Assembly (NCBI RefSeq): GCF_034479515.1
Contig: NZ_CP140152.1
Span: 5,828,001-5,892,000 of the forward strand
Source of the DNA: Duganella zoogloeoides
Lineage (GTDB): Bacteria > Pseudomonadota > Gammaproteobacteria > Burkholderiales > Burkholderiaceae_D
Direction: 5' to 3'
DNA: 64,000 nt
The notes under the pieces were generated by a model. The model was not told where the DNA came from and searched no databases. It saw only the letters and a program-made list of their open reading frames with translations. Shown in pieces: positions 31,001 through 43,000 of the stretch. A program made the translations under genes and the position numbers. The stretch's first letter is position 1, and every line of letters starts with the position of its first letter.

Positions 31001-34000
31001 CTGCCTGCGCCAGCACGTAGGCGTTGACGGTGGCGGGGCTGGTGTTGCCGGCAGCGTCGATCACGCGCACCTGCAGCACGCCGTTACCGGTCAGCGCGTG
31101 GTCGAGCGACCAGCCGGTGCCATTGACCGTGGCGATTTGCCAGGTGGCGCCGTCATCGAACGATACCTGCACCGCTTCGCCGGCTGCCAGCGGCAGCGAC
31201 AAATCGCCGCTGACCGTCTGCTGCGCTGCCGACGTGATCAGATCGGTGCTGCTGATGCCGGTATCGGACGAGAAACGCGGGCTGCCGCTGGCAACTGCGA
31301 GCGGGGCCAGCGTGTCGATGGCGATTTGCGGGCCGATGGCGGCAATGCCGCCATTGCCGGCCAGGTCGGTGTAGGCGGCAGCGGCCACGGTGATGGCGGC
31401 GGTGCCACTGGCCACGCCGGCGTTGGGCGTAAACACCGCCGTGTACACCAGCGGGTCGGCGGTAGCGGTCAGCCCCGACAGCGCGCCATTGGTGACCGCG
31501 ATGGCGGCGCTGTCGAAGCCCAGCGGCGCTTCGCTGAAGGTGAAGGTGATCAGCGCGGTACCGGCGCTGTTGACGGCGTCGGTGCTGCTGGTGATGACCA
31601 GGGTCGGTGCGATGGTGTCCACCACCAGGCCCGTCAGCGCACCGCCCACGCCGGGGTTGCCGGCTACGTCGGTGTAGCTGCCGGCGGCCAGCGCCACGCC
31701 GACCGGGCCGTTGTAACCGGCTTCGGCCGTGAAGACGGCGGTGTACACGGTAGGGTCGGCAGTGGCGACCAGGGCGCCGATGGTGCCGCCCGTGGTGCTC
31801 AAGCTGGCGGCGGTGACGCCAGCCAGGGCTTCGGAGAAGGTCAGCGTGATGACGGCCGTGCCGGCGGCGCCGATGGCGGCAACATCGCTGCTAAGCGTGA
31901 CCTGCGGCGCACTCTGGTCGAGCACGTAGTCGGTGGCGCTTTCGAGACCGGTATTGCCGAAGGCGTCGGCCACGCGCACCCGCAGCACGCCGCTGCCAGC
32001 CAGCGTGTGGTCGATGGTCCAGGCGGCGCCGGTGGTGTCCACCGTGGCGGTTTGCCAGTTGGCGCCGTTGTCGAACGACACTTCCACGCGCTCGCCGGCC
32101 TCCAGCGGCACCGACAGGTTGCCGCGCACGGTCTGGGCAGCCACCGACGTGACCAGGTCGGTGTTGCTGGCGCCGGTGTCGGCCGAAAAGCCGGGCACGC
32201 CGATGGCGACGGTCAGCGGCGCCAGGGTGTCGATGGCGATCTGCGGTGCGACCGCGCCCAGGCCGCCATTGCCGGCCAGGTCGGTATACACCGCAGCCGC
32301 CACGCTGATGGCGGCGTTGCCGCTGGCCAGGCCGGCGTCCGGCGTGAACCGCGCGGTGTACACCAGCGGATTGTCGGTGACCGTCAAGCCGGACAGCACA
32401 CCGTTGGCCACCACGATATCGTCGGCGGTAAAGCCCTGTGGCGCCTCGCTGAAAGTAAAGGTGATCAGCGCGGTGTCGCCGGCCTTGAGCGCCGTCACGT
32501 CGCTGGTAATGGCAAGCGTCGGCGCGCTGCCATCGACGACCAGTCCCGGCAACGTGCCGCTGGTGCCCGCGTTGCCAGCCGCATCGCTGTAGCTGCCGGC
32601 AGCCACGGTGACGCCGACGGCGCCGGTATAGCCCGGGTCGGACGTGAACACGGCGGTGTACACGGCCGGGTTGGCGGTGACCGCAAAGCCGCTCACGGTG
32701 CCGCCGGTGACCGCCAGGGCCGCGGCCGTCAAGCCTTGCGGCACCTCGCTGAAGGTCAAGGTGAGCGTGGTGCTCTGGCCCGGCAACAGCACTGCGCTGC
32801 TGCTGACAATGGCCACGGTTGGCGCCACCGTATCGACCGTGTACGGCGTGCTGACAGCGGTGCTGACATTGCCGGCGGCATCGGCCACGCGCACCACCAG
32901 GGTGCCGCTGGCGGCCAGGATCTGGCCGGCCAGGGTCCAGCCGGTGCCGGTGACAGTGGCGGCGGCAAAGGTCTGGCCGCCATCGACCGACACTTGCACG
33001 ACGTCGCCGGCAGCGAGCGGCGCCGACAGCGTGCCGCTCAGGGTCTGCTGCGGATCATTGGTGATCAGGTCGCCCGGGGTGCCGGTATCGTTCGACAGCT
33101 GCACGCCGCCGGTGACGGTGGCAACCGGGGCCACCGTATCGATCTGCAGCGACGGCAGGCTGCCCGGCGCACCGCTGTTGCCGGCGGTGTCGCCGTATGC
33201 ACCGGTGACGGCAATGCTGGCGGTGCCGGCCGCCACGCCGGCCTGCGGCGTGAAGACAGCGGTGTACACCAGCGGATCGGCGGTGGCGGTGAGCGCCCCC
33301 AGCGCACCACCGGTTACCGCCAGGCTGGCCGCCGAGAAGCCGGCAGGCGGCTCGGAGAACGTGAAGGTGATGACCGCGCCATCGACGCCGTTGGCCACCG
33401 CCACGTTGCTGGTGATGGTGACGGTGGGCGCGCTCTGGTCGAGCGTGTAGTTGTTGAAGGTTTCGGGGCTGAGGTTGCCGAAGGTGTCGGCCACCCGCAC
33501 CCGCAGCACGCCGCTGCCGGTCAGGGTATGCGCCAGCGACCAGGTGGTCTCGGCGCCATTGGTGGCCACCGTGGCGGTCTGCCAGGTGATGCCGTTGTCG
33601 AACGAAACCTGCACGCTCTCGCCGGCCGCCAGTGGCAGCGACAGCCGGCCGCTGACAGTCTGTTCAGCCACCGACGTCACCAGGTCGGCATTGCTCACTC
33701 CGGTATCGGCCGAAAAGTCCGGGAAGCCGATCGCGGACGACGCCGGCGCCAGCGTATCGACCGGAATCTGCACGCCGGCGGCGGCGGCGCCGGCATTGCC
33801 GGCCAGGTCGGTGTAGCCGCCCGCCGCCACGCCGATGGCGGCGCTGGCGCCGGACACGCCGGCGCTCGGGGTAAACAGCGCCGTGTACACCCGCGGATCG
33901 GCGGTGGCGGTCAGACCCGACAGCACGCCGTTGGACACATCGACATCATCGGGCCCGAAGCCCACCGGCGCTTCGGTGAAGGTAAAGGTGATCACCGCCG

Positions 34001-37000
34001 TGTCGCCGGCCTTGAGCTGGGCGCTGCTGCTGGTGATGACCAGGCTTGGCGCCACCGCATCGACCAGCATGGTCGGCGCGGCGGCACCGAGGCCGGGGTT
34101 GCCGGCGGTGTCGATAAAGCCGCCGGGCGCCAGCGATACGTTGGCGGCACCGTTGTAACCGGCAGCGGGCGTAAACACCGCGCTGTACACGTTCGGGTTG
34201 GCGGTGACCGCCAGGCCGCTGATGGTGCCGCCTTCCACCGTCAGGCTGGCGGCGGTGAAGAACTGCGGCGCTTCGCTGAAGGTAAAGGTGAGATTGGCGC
34301 TCTGGCCGGCCGACAGCGTGGTCAGATCGCTGGTGATGACCACGCTCGGTGCGGTGGTGTCGATCACGTAGGCCGACGACCAGACCGGGCCATGGTTGCC
34401 GGCAGCGTCGTTGACGCGGACGTACACCTGTCCTGCGCCGGCCAGCAGCACCGGCGCCGGCAGCGCCCAGGCATTGGCGCCGGCCGGGGTGACGGCAGCG
34501 CTCCAGCTGGCGCCGCCATCGAGCGAGACTTCGACCGTTTCACCGGCGGCCAGGTTGGCGCTCAGGGTGCCGGCGATCGATTGCAGCGGATTGTTGGTAA
34601 TCAGGTCGCTGCCACTGATGCCGGTGTCGCTCGAGAACGCCACCGACGCGCCGATGGTGGTGGGCGCCAGCGTGCTGTAGCTGATCGGCGTCATCGACGC
34701 CAGCCCGCCCGGATTGCCGGCCACGTCGGTATAACCGCCGGCCACGGTGATGCTGGCGGTGCCGTTGGCCACGCCCTGGTCGGGCGTGAGAATCACCGTA
34801 TACACCAGCGGATTGGCAGTCTGGGCGAAGCCGCTGATGGTGCCGCCGGTGACCACGATATCGCCGATATCGAAGCCGACCGGCAGTTCGTTGAAGCTGA
34901 AATTGATCACGGCCTGCTGGCCCAGCGCCAGGATGCCGGCGTTGCTGGTAATTTGCAGCACGGGCGGGGCGCTGTCAACCGCGATCGGCGCCGACGTGAA
35001 GCCCGCGCCAAGATTGCCGGCAGCGTCGGTGTACTGCCCGACCACCAGGCTGACGTAAGCGCCGGCGCCGGCCAGGCCGGCGTCAGGCGTCAGTTGTACC
35101 GTGTACACGCGCGGATCGGCGGTGACGGTAAAGCTGGCCAGGGTGCCGTTGATGGCCACCAGGTCGGTGACATCGAAGCCGACCGGCGCTTCGCTGAAGG
35201 TCAATGTATAGGTGGCTATCTCGCCGTCACGCAGCACGGTGGTGCTGCTGACAATCGTCATGGTAGGCGCCACCAGGTCCAGCAGGTAGTTGGCCGAGAA
35301 CACCGGGCCGGTGTTGCCGGCCACGTCGGCCACGCGCACCTGCACCGTGCCGCCCGCGCCGCCATTATCGGGCAGCACTTGCAGCGCCAGCGCCCATTGC
35401 GTGCCGGACGTGGCCACTGCGGTGAGCCAGCTGGCGCCGTTGTCGAGCGAGACTTGCACCCGTTCGCCGGTGCCCAGCGCGCCGTTGAGGGTGCCGCTGA
35501 TGACCTGGGCAGCAGTATCGGTGATCAAATCGGTGTTGCTGACGCCATTGTCGGCCGAGAAGGCGACCGACGCGCCGGTGATGCCGGGGGCCAGCGTGTC
35601 GATGGCGATCGGCGCGCTGCTGGCGCCGGTGCCGATGTTGCCGGCAGCGTCCACCACCACATTCGGCGCCACGCTGATGAAGACGTTGGCGCCGGCCAGG
35701 CCCGGCTGCGGCGTGAAGGTCGCGGTGTACACCAGCAGGTCGGCGCTGGCGATGAAGTTGGCAAGCGTGCCGTTGGCGGCGCTGATATCGCCGAGCGTGA
35801 AGCTGACCGGCGGTTCGGTAAAGGTAAACGTGATGGTGGCGGTCTCGCCCACCTTGAGGCTGCTGGTGCTGGTATCGATAGTCAGCGATGGCGCCACGGT
35901 ATCGACCGAGATCGATGGCAGGGCGCCGCCAGTGCCAAGGTTGCCGGCCGCATCGGTGTACAGGCCATCGGCCAGGCTGACGCTGGCGCCAACTGTCGAG
36001 CCTGCCGTTGGGGTGAGCAGCACGGTGTACACCAGGGGGTTGGCGGTGACGGTGAAGTTGCTCAGGGTGCCGCCGGTCGGCACCAGGTCGGCCTGGACGA
36101 AGCCGATGGGCGCGTCGCTGAAGGTCAACGTGATCAGCGCCGACTGGCCGTCGCGCAGGCTGGTCATCGCGCTGGCAATGGCCACCGTGGGCGCCGTGGC
36201 GTCGATGGTATAGGCGTACGCGCTCACCGGGCCGTGGTTGCCGAAGGTATCGCTCACGCGCACCTGCACGGCGCCGCTGCCGGCGGAGAGCAGCTGGCCG
36301 GGCAACTGCCAGCTCGTGGCGCCCGGCGCGGCAACTGCGGTCAGCCAGGTGGTGCCGTTGTTCAGCGAGATTTCCACCAACTCGCCTGACCCCAGCGCGC
36401 CCGACAGGGTACCGGAGATATCCTGCAGCGCGGTATCGGTCACCAGGTCGGTGCCGCTGGCGCCGTGATCGGCCGAGAACGTCACGCTGGCACCGGTGAT
36501 CAGCGGCACGACGGTATCGATGACGATGGTGGGCGTGACGCTGACAGTGCCGGGATTACCGGCCAGGTCGGTGAACGGCGCCACGGTGATCTGGGCGCTG
36601 CCTGCCGCCACGCTGGCAAACGGCGTCAGCACCGCCGTGTACACCAGCGGGTTGGCGGTTTGCACCAGGTTGCTGAATGCACCGTCGGCGGCGCCCAGGC
36701 TGGCCAGCGTAAAGCCGACCGGCGCCTCGCTGAAGGTCAACGTGATCAGCGCGGTGGCGCCGGTCTTGAGCATGGCGGTGTCGGTGGTAATGGCCAGGGT
36801 GGGGGCCACGTTGTCGATGACGAGCGGCGCCAGGCTGGCGCCCACGCCGCTCGTGCCGCCTGCGTTGTAGGCGTTATCGGCGATGGTGATCGTACCCTGT
36901 GTTTGATCGGCCGCTGGCGTAAACACGGCGGTGTACACGAGCGGATCGCCGGCATCGACGGTAATTGCGCTCAAGGTGCCGCCGGTGACTGTCACAGCGC

Positions 37001-40000
37001 CATTGGCAAAGCCGGTAGGCACGGTGCTGAAGCGGAACGTGATGAGCGCCGTACCGCTGCCGTTGAGGGCGGCCACATCGCTGCTGATCGCCACGCCGGG
37101 CGCTGCCGTGTTGTAGTTGATGGTGGGCGTACTGGCGCCCACGCCGGCGTTGCCGGCTGCATCGGTGTAAGTGCCGTCCGCCACGACGACCGTCGCCGTG
37201 CCTGCCGCCTGGCCCGGTGTGGGCGTCAGTACGGCCGTGTACACCAGCGGATTGGCGGTGGCGATCACGGGGCCCAGCACCCCGCCGCTGACCAACAGGC
37301 TGGTGTTGGAGAAATTCGCCGGCGCTTCGCTGAAGGTGAAGGTGATCAGCGGCGTATCGGCGCTGTTGAGCGAAACCAGGCTGCTGGTGACCTGCACCGT
37401 CGGTGGCGTATTGTCAAACGTATAGCCAAAGCCGGTCGCAGCGCCATGGTTGCCGGCAGCGTCCGACACGCGCACCTGCACCTGCTGGCCGAAGCCGGCC
37501 GACAGGGTCTGGCCGGCCAGGGTCCAGCCGCTGGTGCCAGCAGCGGCAGTCGCTGCCACCCAGGTCACGCCATTGTCGAGCGAGACTTCCACCGTTTCGC
37601 CGGCGGCCAGGTTGGCGTTCAGGGTTCCGCTGATCGTTTGCGCGGCGACGCTGGTCACCAGGTCGCCAGCAGCGCCGGTATCGCTCGAGAAGCTGACGGC
37701 GCCGCCGATGGTGGTGGGCGCCAGCGTGTCGATGGCAATCGTCGGGATCGCAGCACCGAGGCCGGCATTGCCGGCGCTGTCGGTATAGCTGCCGGGGATT
37801 ACCTGCACGGTGCCGCTGCCGTTGTTGACGCCGGCGGTCGGCGTGAAGACTACCGTGTAGACCAGCGGGTTACTGGTAGCGGTCAGGGTGCCGAGCGTGC
37901 CGCCGGTCACGGCCAGGCTGGCGCTGGTGAAGCCCACCGGCGTTTCGGTGAAGCTGATGGTAATGGTGGCGGTTTCGCCGATCTTGAGCGCGGTGGCGCT
38001 GGCATTGATGCTGGCGGCGGGGACCGACGTGTCGAGCTGGTAAGTACGGGCATAGACGGCGCCGTGGTTGCCGGCAGCGTCCACCACGCGCACTTGCAGC
38101 ACGTTGCTGCCAGCGAGCGTCTGGCCGGCCAGGGTCCAGGCGGTGCCGGTGGTGATGGCGGCAGTCCAGGAGGCGCCGTTGTCGAGCGAGACTTCCACTG
38201 TCTCGCCCGTGCCCAGGATTTGCCCCAGCGTGCCGCTGATGGTTTGCGCGGCGACATTGGTGAGCAGGTCGGTGGCGCTGATGCCGTTATCGGCCGAGAA
38301 CACCGCGCTGCTGGCCACGGCTACCGGCGCCTGGGTATCGATGGCCAGGGTTGGCTGCACAGGTGTGCCGACGGCATTGCCGGCAGCGTCGGTGACGGCG
38401 CCCGGCGCCAGCGCGAAGCTGGCGCCCACGCCCTGGATGCCGGCGCTCGGGGTAAACAGCGCCGTGTACACCAGCGGGTTGGCAGTGGCGACCAGGCCGC
38501 TCAAGGTACCGCCGCTGGCGGTGACGGTGGTGGCGTCGAAGCCGACCGGCGCTTCGCTGAAGGTAAACGTCACCTGGGTGGTCTGGCCGACGCCCAGCGC
38601 GGCGCTGCCGCTGGTAATGGTGAGCGTGGGCGCCAGCGTATCGATGGCCATCGGCAGCGAGGCGGCACCGCTGCCGCTGTTGCCGAACGCGTCGGCGTAA
38701 GCGCCGCCAGCCACCACCACCGAGGCGGTGGCCGCTGCCAGGCCGGCCGTCGGCGTGAACTGGGCGGTATAGACCAGCGGATTGGCGGTGGCGGTGAAAC
38801 CGCTCAAGGTGCCGTTGCCGGCGGCAATGCTGGCGGCCGAAAAGCCGGTCGGTGCGCTGCTGAAGGTAAACGTGATCTGCGCGGTGTCACCGATTGCCAG
38901 GGCGTTGTCATTGCTGGTGATGGTCAGCGTGGGCACGCTGGTGTTGACGGCGAAGGTTGCCGGGGCACCGGCCTGGCCGGCATTGCCGGCGTTGTCGATG
39001 TAGCCGCCCGCGTTGACCGCCACGCTCGCGGTGGCGCCGGACTGGCCGGCCGTCGGCGTAAACACCGCCGTGTACACCAGCGGATTGGCAGTGGACGTGA
39101 AGCTCCCGACCACGCCGCCGGTCACGGCCAGCGATGCAGTCGTGAAATTGAACGGCGCCTCGGTGAAGGTGAACGTGAGCACCGCGCTCTGGCCCACGCC
39201 GAGGGCGGCGGCATTGCTGGTCACCACCACGGCAGGCGCCGTGGTATCGAGCACATAAGTGGTGCTCGAGACGGGGCCGAGGTTGCCGGCCGCATCGGCC
39301 ACGCGCACCTGCAAGGTGTTGCTGCCGGCCAGGTTGACGCCGGCCAGGCTCCAGCCGTTGCTGCCGGCCGTGCCGCTGGCATTGACCCAGGTGGCGCCGT
39401 TATCGAGCGACACCTGCACGGTTTCGCCGGACACCAGCGCGGCATTGAGCGTGCCGCTGACGGTTTGCGCAGCGACATTGGTGGCCAGGTCGGTGCTGCT
39501 GGGGCCATTGTCGGCCGAGAAGGTGACGCTGGCGCCGGTGGTGACCGGCGCCACGGTGTCGATGGCAATCGGCGCCGACACGGCAGCCGTGCCGCCGTTG
39601 CCGGCAGCGTCGGTGTACGTGCCCGAGTTGACGGTCAAGGTGACCGCGCCCGAGGCCACGCCGCTGTTGGGCGTCAGTTGCGCCGTGTAGATCAGCGGGT
39701 TGGCGGTAACGGTGAAATTACTGAGCACGCCATTGGCAACCTGCACATCGCCCACCACGAAGCCCAGCGGCGCTTCGCTGAAGGTAAACACCACGGTGGT
39801 GGTGTCGCCCAGCTTGAGGGACGTGGCCGGGCTGGTGATGGCCAGCGTGGGCGCCACGGTATCGACCGCGATCACCGGCGTGGTGCCGCTGCCGCCGGAC
39901 AGGCCGAGGAAGTCGGTATAGCTGCCGCCGGTAACGGTGACCGAGGCCGGGGCCGTGATGTTGGCGCCCGGGGTAAACAGCGCCGTGTACACGCCGCCGC

Positions 40001-43000
40001 CCTGGTTGACCAGGTTGCTGATGGTGCCGCCGGTGGCGACGATGTCGGTTGCGTCAAACCCGAACGGCACGGCGCTGAAGGTAAAGGTCAGATTGGCCGT
40101 CTGGCTGGCGTTCAGGCTGGCCTTGTCGCTGGTGATGACCACCGTCGGTCCCAGCGTGATCGAAATCCCCAGCGCGGACGCCGCGCCGCCGGCATTGCCG
40201 GCCACGTCGGTATAGGTGCCGGCCACCAGTTGCACGCCACCGAGCACGCCGCCCAGGCCGCCGTTGGGAGAGTAGTCCACGGTAAACACGCGCGGATCGG
40301 CCGTGGCCTGCAGGTTCGACACGGTGCCGTTGACGCCGGCAAAACTGGCCAGCGACAGGCCGTACGGCGCCTCCGAGAACGACACCGTGATCGCGGTGCT
40401 CTGGCCCGCGCCCATCACGTTGACACTGGTGCTCAGGGTGGCGGTGGGTCCGGTGACGTCGAGCACATAGGCAGTGCCTTGTACAGCGCCCGCGTTGCCG
40501 GCGGCATCGACGACCCGTACCTGCAGGGTATTGCTGCCGGTAAGCGTGACGCCGGCCAGGCTCCAGGCGGTGCTGCCGGCGCTGGAACTGGCCGTGGTCC
40601 AGCTGACGCCATTGTTCAACGAGACTTCCACGCGCTCATCGGCGGCCAGGCCGGCGGTGAGCGTACCGCTGACGGTCTGCTGGGCGGTACGGGTGATCAG
40701 GTCGGTGCTGCTGGCGCCGCTGTCGGACGAGAAACTCACGGCGCCGCCGGTCGTGGTGGGCGCGGTGGTGTCGAGCTTGTAGTTGACGCTGTATGGCGTA
40801 TTGCTGCCGCCGGGATTGGTTACCCGCACTTGCAGCACGCCGGCGCCGGTCAGGGTCTGGCCGGCCAGGGTGAAGGCGGTGTTGCCCACGCTGGCAGTGG
40901 CATTGGCCCAGGTGGCGCCGTTGTCGAGGGAGATTTGCACCTGCTCGCCGCTTTGCAGGGCGGCGGACAGGGTGCCGCTGATGGTTTGCGCGGCCACATT
41001 GGTGACCAGGTCGGTATTGCTGATGCCGCTGTCGGCAGAAAACGCCACCGCCAGCGCGGTGGTGGCGCTGGGCACGCTGGACTGCACCGTGGTGACGCTG
41101 TTGCTGACGATGACATGGCCGTCGTTGACGCCGATGGCCAGCGTGGCGGTGCCGGCCTGGCCGGGCGCCGCCTGGTACACCAGCGCCTGCAACGCCGCCT
41201 GGGCGGCGCCGGGAGCGGTCGACGTGTGGGTGTAGGTCAGGCCGCCATCGGTGGTGACAAAGCCGGCCGCAGCGGCCGACGCGGCGGTAAAGGTACCGAG
41301 GCTGCTATTGGTATTGGTGACGGTGATGGTGAGGATCACCGAGCTGCCCGCGTCGGGATCGGCAATGACGACATTGGCAAACGGCCGCACGGTACCGCCG
41401 GCAGCCACCGCCTGGCCACCTACCGTACCGGTAACGACCGGGGCGTCGTTGACCGACAGCGCGCTGACCACGGTACCGGTGTTGACCGCGCTGGCCAGGC
41501 CGTTGGCATCAACGGCGGTGAGCGAAAACGTGGTGTTGACGGTGGCGCCCACCACGGCCTGGTTGTCGGTCGGAGTAAAGGTCAAGGCTTTCAGCTGCGC
41601 GCTGAGCGCTGCCGGCGAGGTGGCGCTCAGCGTGTAGTTGCCGGCGCTGCCGGTCAGGCCGGCGCCCGACAGCACGCCGTTGGCGGCGGTGTAATTGATG
41701 GTCAGGCTGACGTTGTCGCCGTCGATGTCGGCGACATTGACGTTGGCGAACGGGTTGATGGTGGCGTTGTCGTTGACATTGCCGATCGAAACACCGGTAA
41801 TCGTCGGCGGGCTGTTGGCAACGTTGGACACCGCGATGCCCACCCCGGCCACACCAATATTGCCGCCGGTGACCACGCTGTTCCAGTCGTCGCCGGCCGT
41901 CAGCTGGTACGTGGCGCCGCCGCTGGCCGCGGTGCCGTTGCGGTTGAGCAGCGCGGCAATGGCCGCCACGTCGGCGCCGGTCAGGGTGACCGAAAACGAC
42001 GTGGCGCTGGTGACTTCCACGTTGCCGGTAGTGTTGAGGGTATAGGCAACGCCGCCTTCGCCGCGCAGCGAGAGCTTGCTGACGGTAATGTCGTTGGCCG
42101 CGCCCAGCGTGCCGACCAGGTTGCTGCCGGTGACGGTCAGCACATGGGTGGTGGCGTCGTAGGTGGCGCCGGTGATGGTGGGCGCTGCCACGTTGCTCAC
42201 GGTGACCGGGTTGCCGGTCAGGTCCTGGCCGCTGGGGCGGCTGACGTCCCAGTTCAACCCGGCCGACAGGTTGAAGCCGACGCCGCTGACGGCCGTGCCG
42301 CCGTTGTTGTTGAGCACGCCACCGAGGGCCAGCTTGTCGGCAGCGTTGAGGAGGATCGTGAATGACGTGCCGCTGGCGGCGGTCACCAGCGGTGACGTCA
42401 GCGTGTAGCTGCCGCCCTGGCCGGTCAGGCTGAGCTTGGACGGATCGATGCTGTCGCCGGCGTTGATGCCGGCAGCGGTCACGGTCAGCACGCCGGTGCT
42501 GGCGTTGTACCCGGCCGACGTGATCGACGGCGCCACGCGGGCATTGGCCACGGCCACATCGTCGATACTGATTTCGAAACCAAGTGGATTGACGATGCGT
42601 ACGCCGAAGATGCCCTTGAAGTTGGCCGAGGCACCGAGGTTGAGCAAGCCGTCTTCGTTGATGAGCAAGCCGGTGACCGACTGGCCGCCGCCGGTGGGCT
42701 GGAAGTTGGCGTCCAGCGCATAGACGGTAAACACCACGTTGCCCAGCAAATTGCCCACCGCATTGCCACTGCCGATCTTGATGCTGGTCAGGTCGAACAC
42801 GCCGCTGTTGGCGCGCAGGTCCACGTAGCTGACCGGCGAGAGCAGCGAACCGTTGATGGTCAGGCGGTCGTCGGTCAGGCCCAGCACGCCATTGGCATTG
42901 ACGACCGTGACGCTGCTGTTGTTGAGGCCGCCGCTCTGGGCATACAGGTCGAGGCCGGTATTCAGGATGTTGGTGACATTGACCACGGTGCCGGCAGCCA

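Noticed and set aside
28158..36389. A 2,743-codon open frame on the plus strand opposite the adhesin gene (and another at 36465-42365)
   Set aside because: It is antisense to a clear repeat protein. Its translation is His/Arg/Gly/Val-rich with no recognisable domain, and it follows from GC-rich third positions plus repeated codons; no good ribosome site precedes it.
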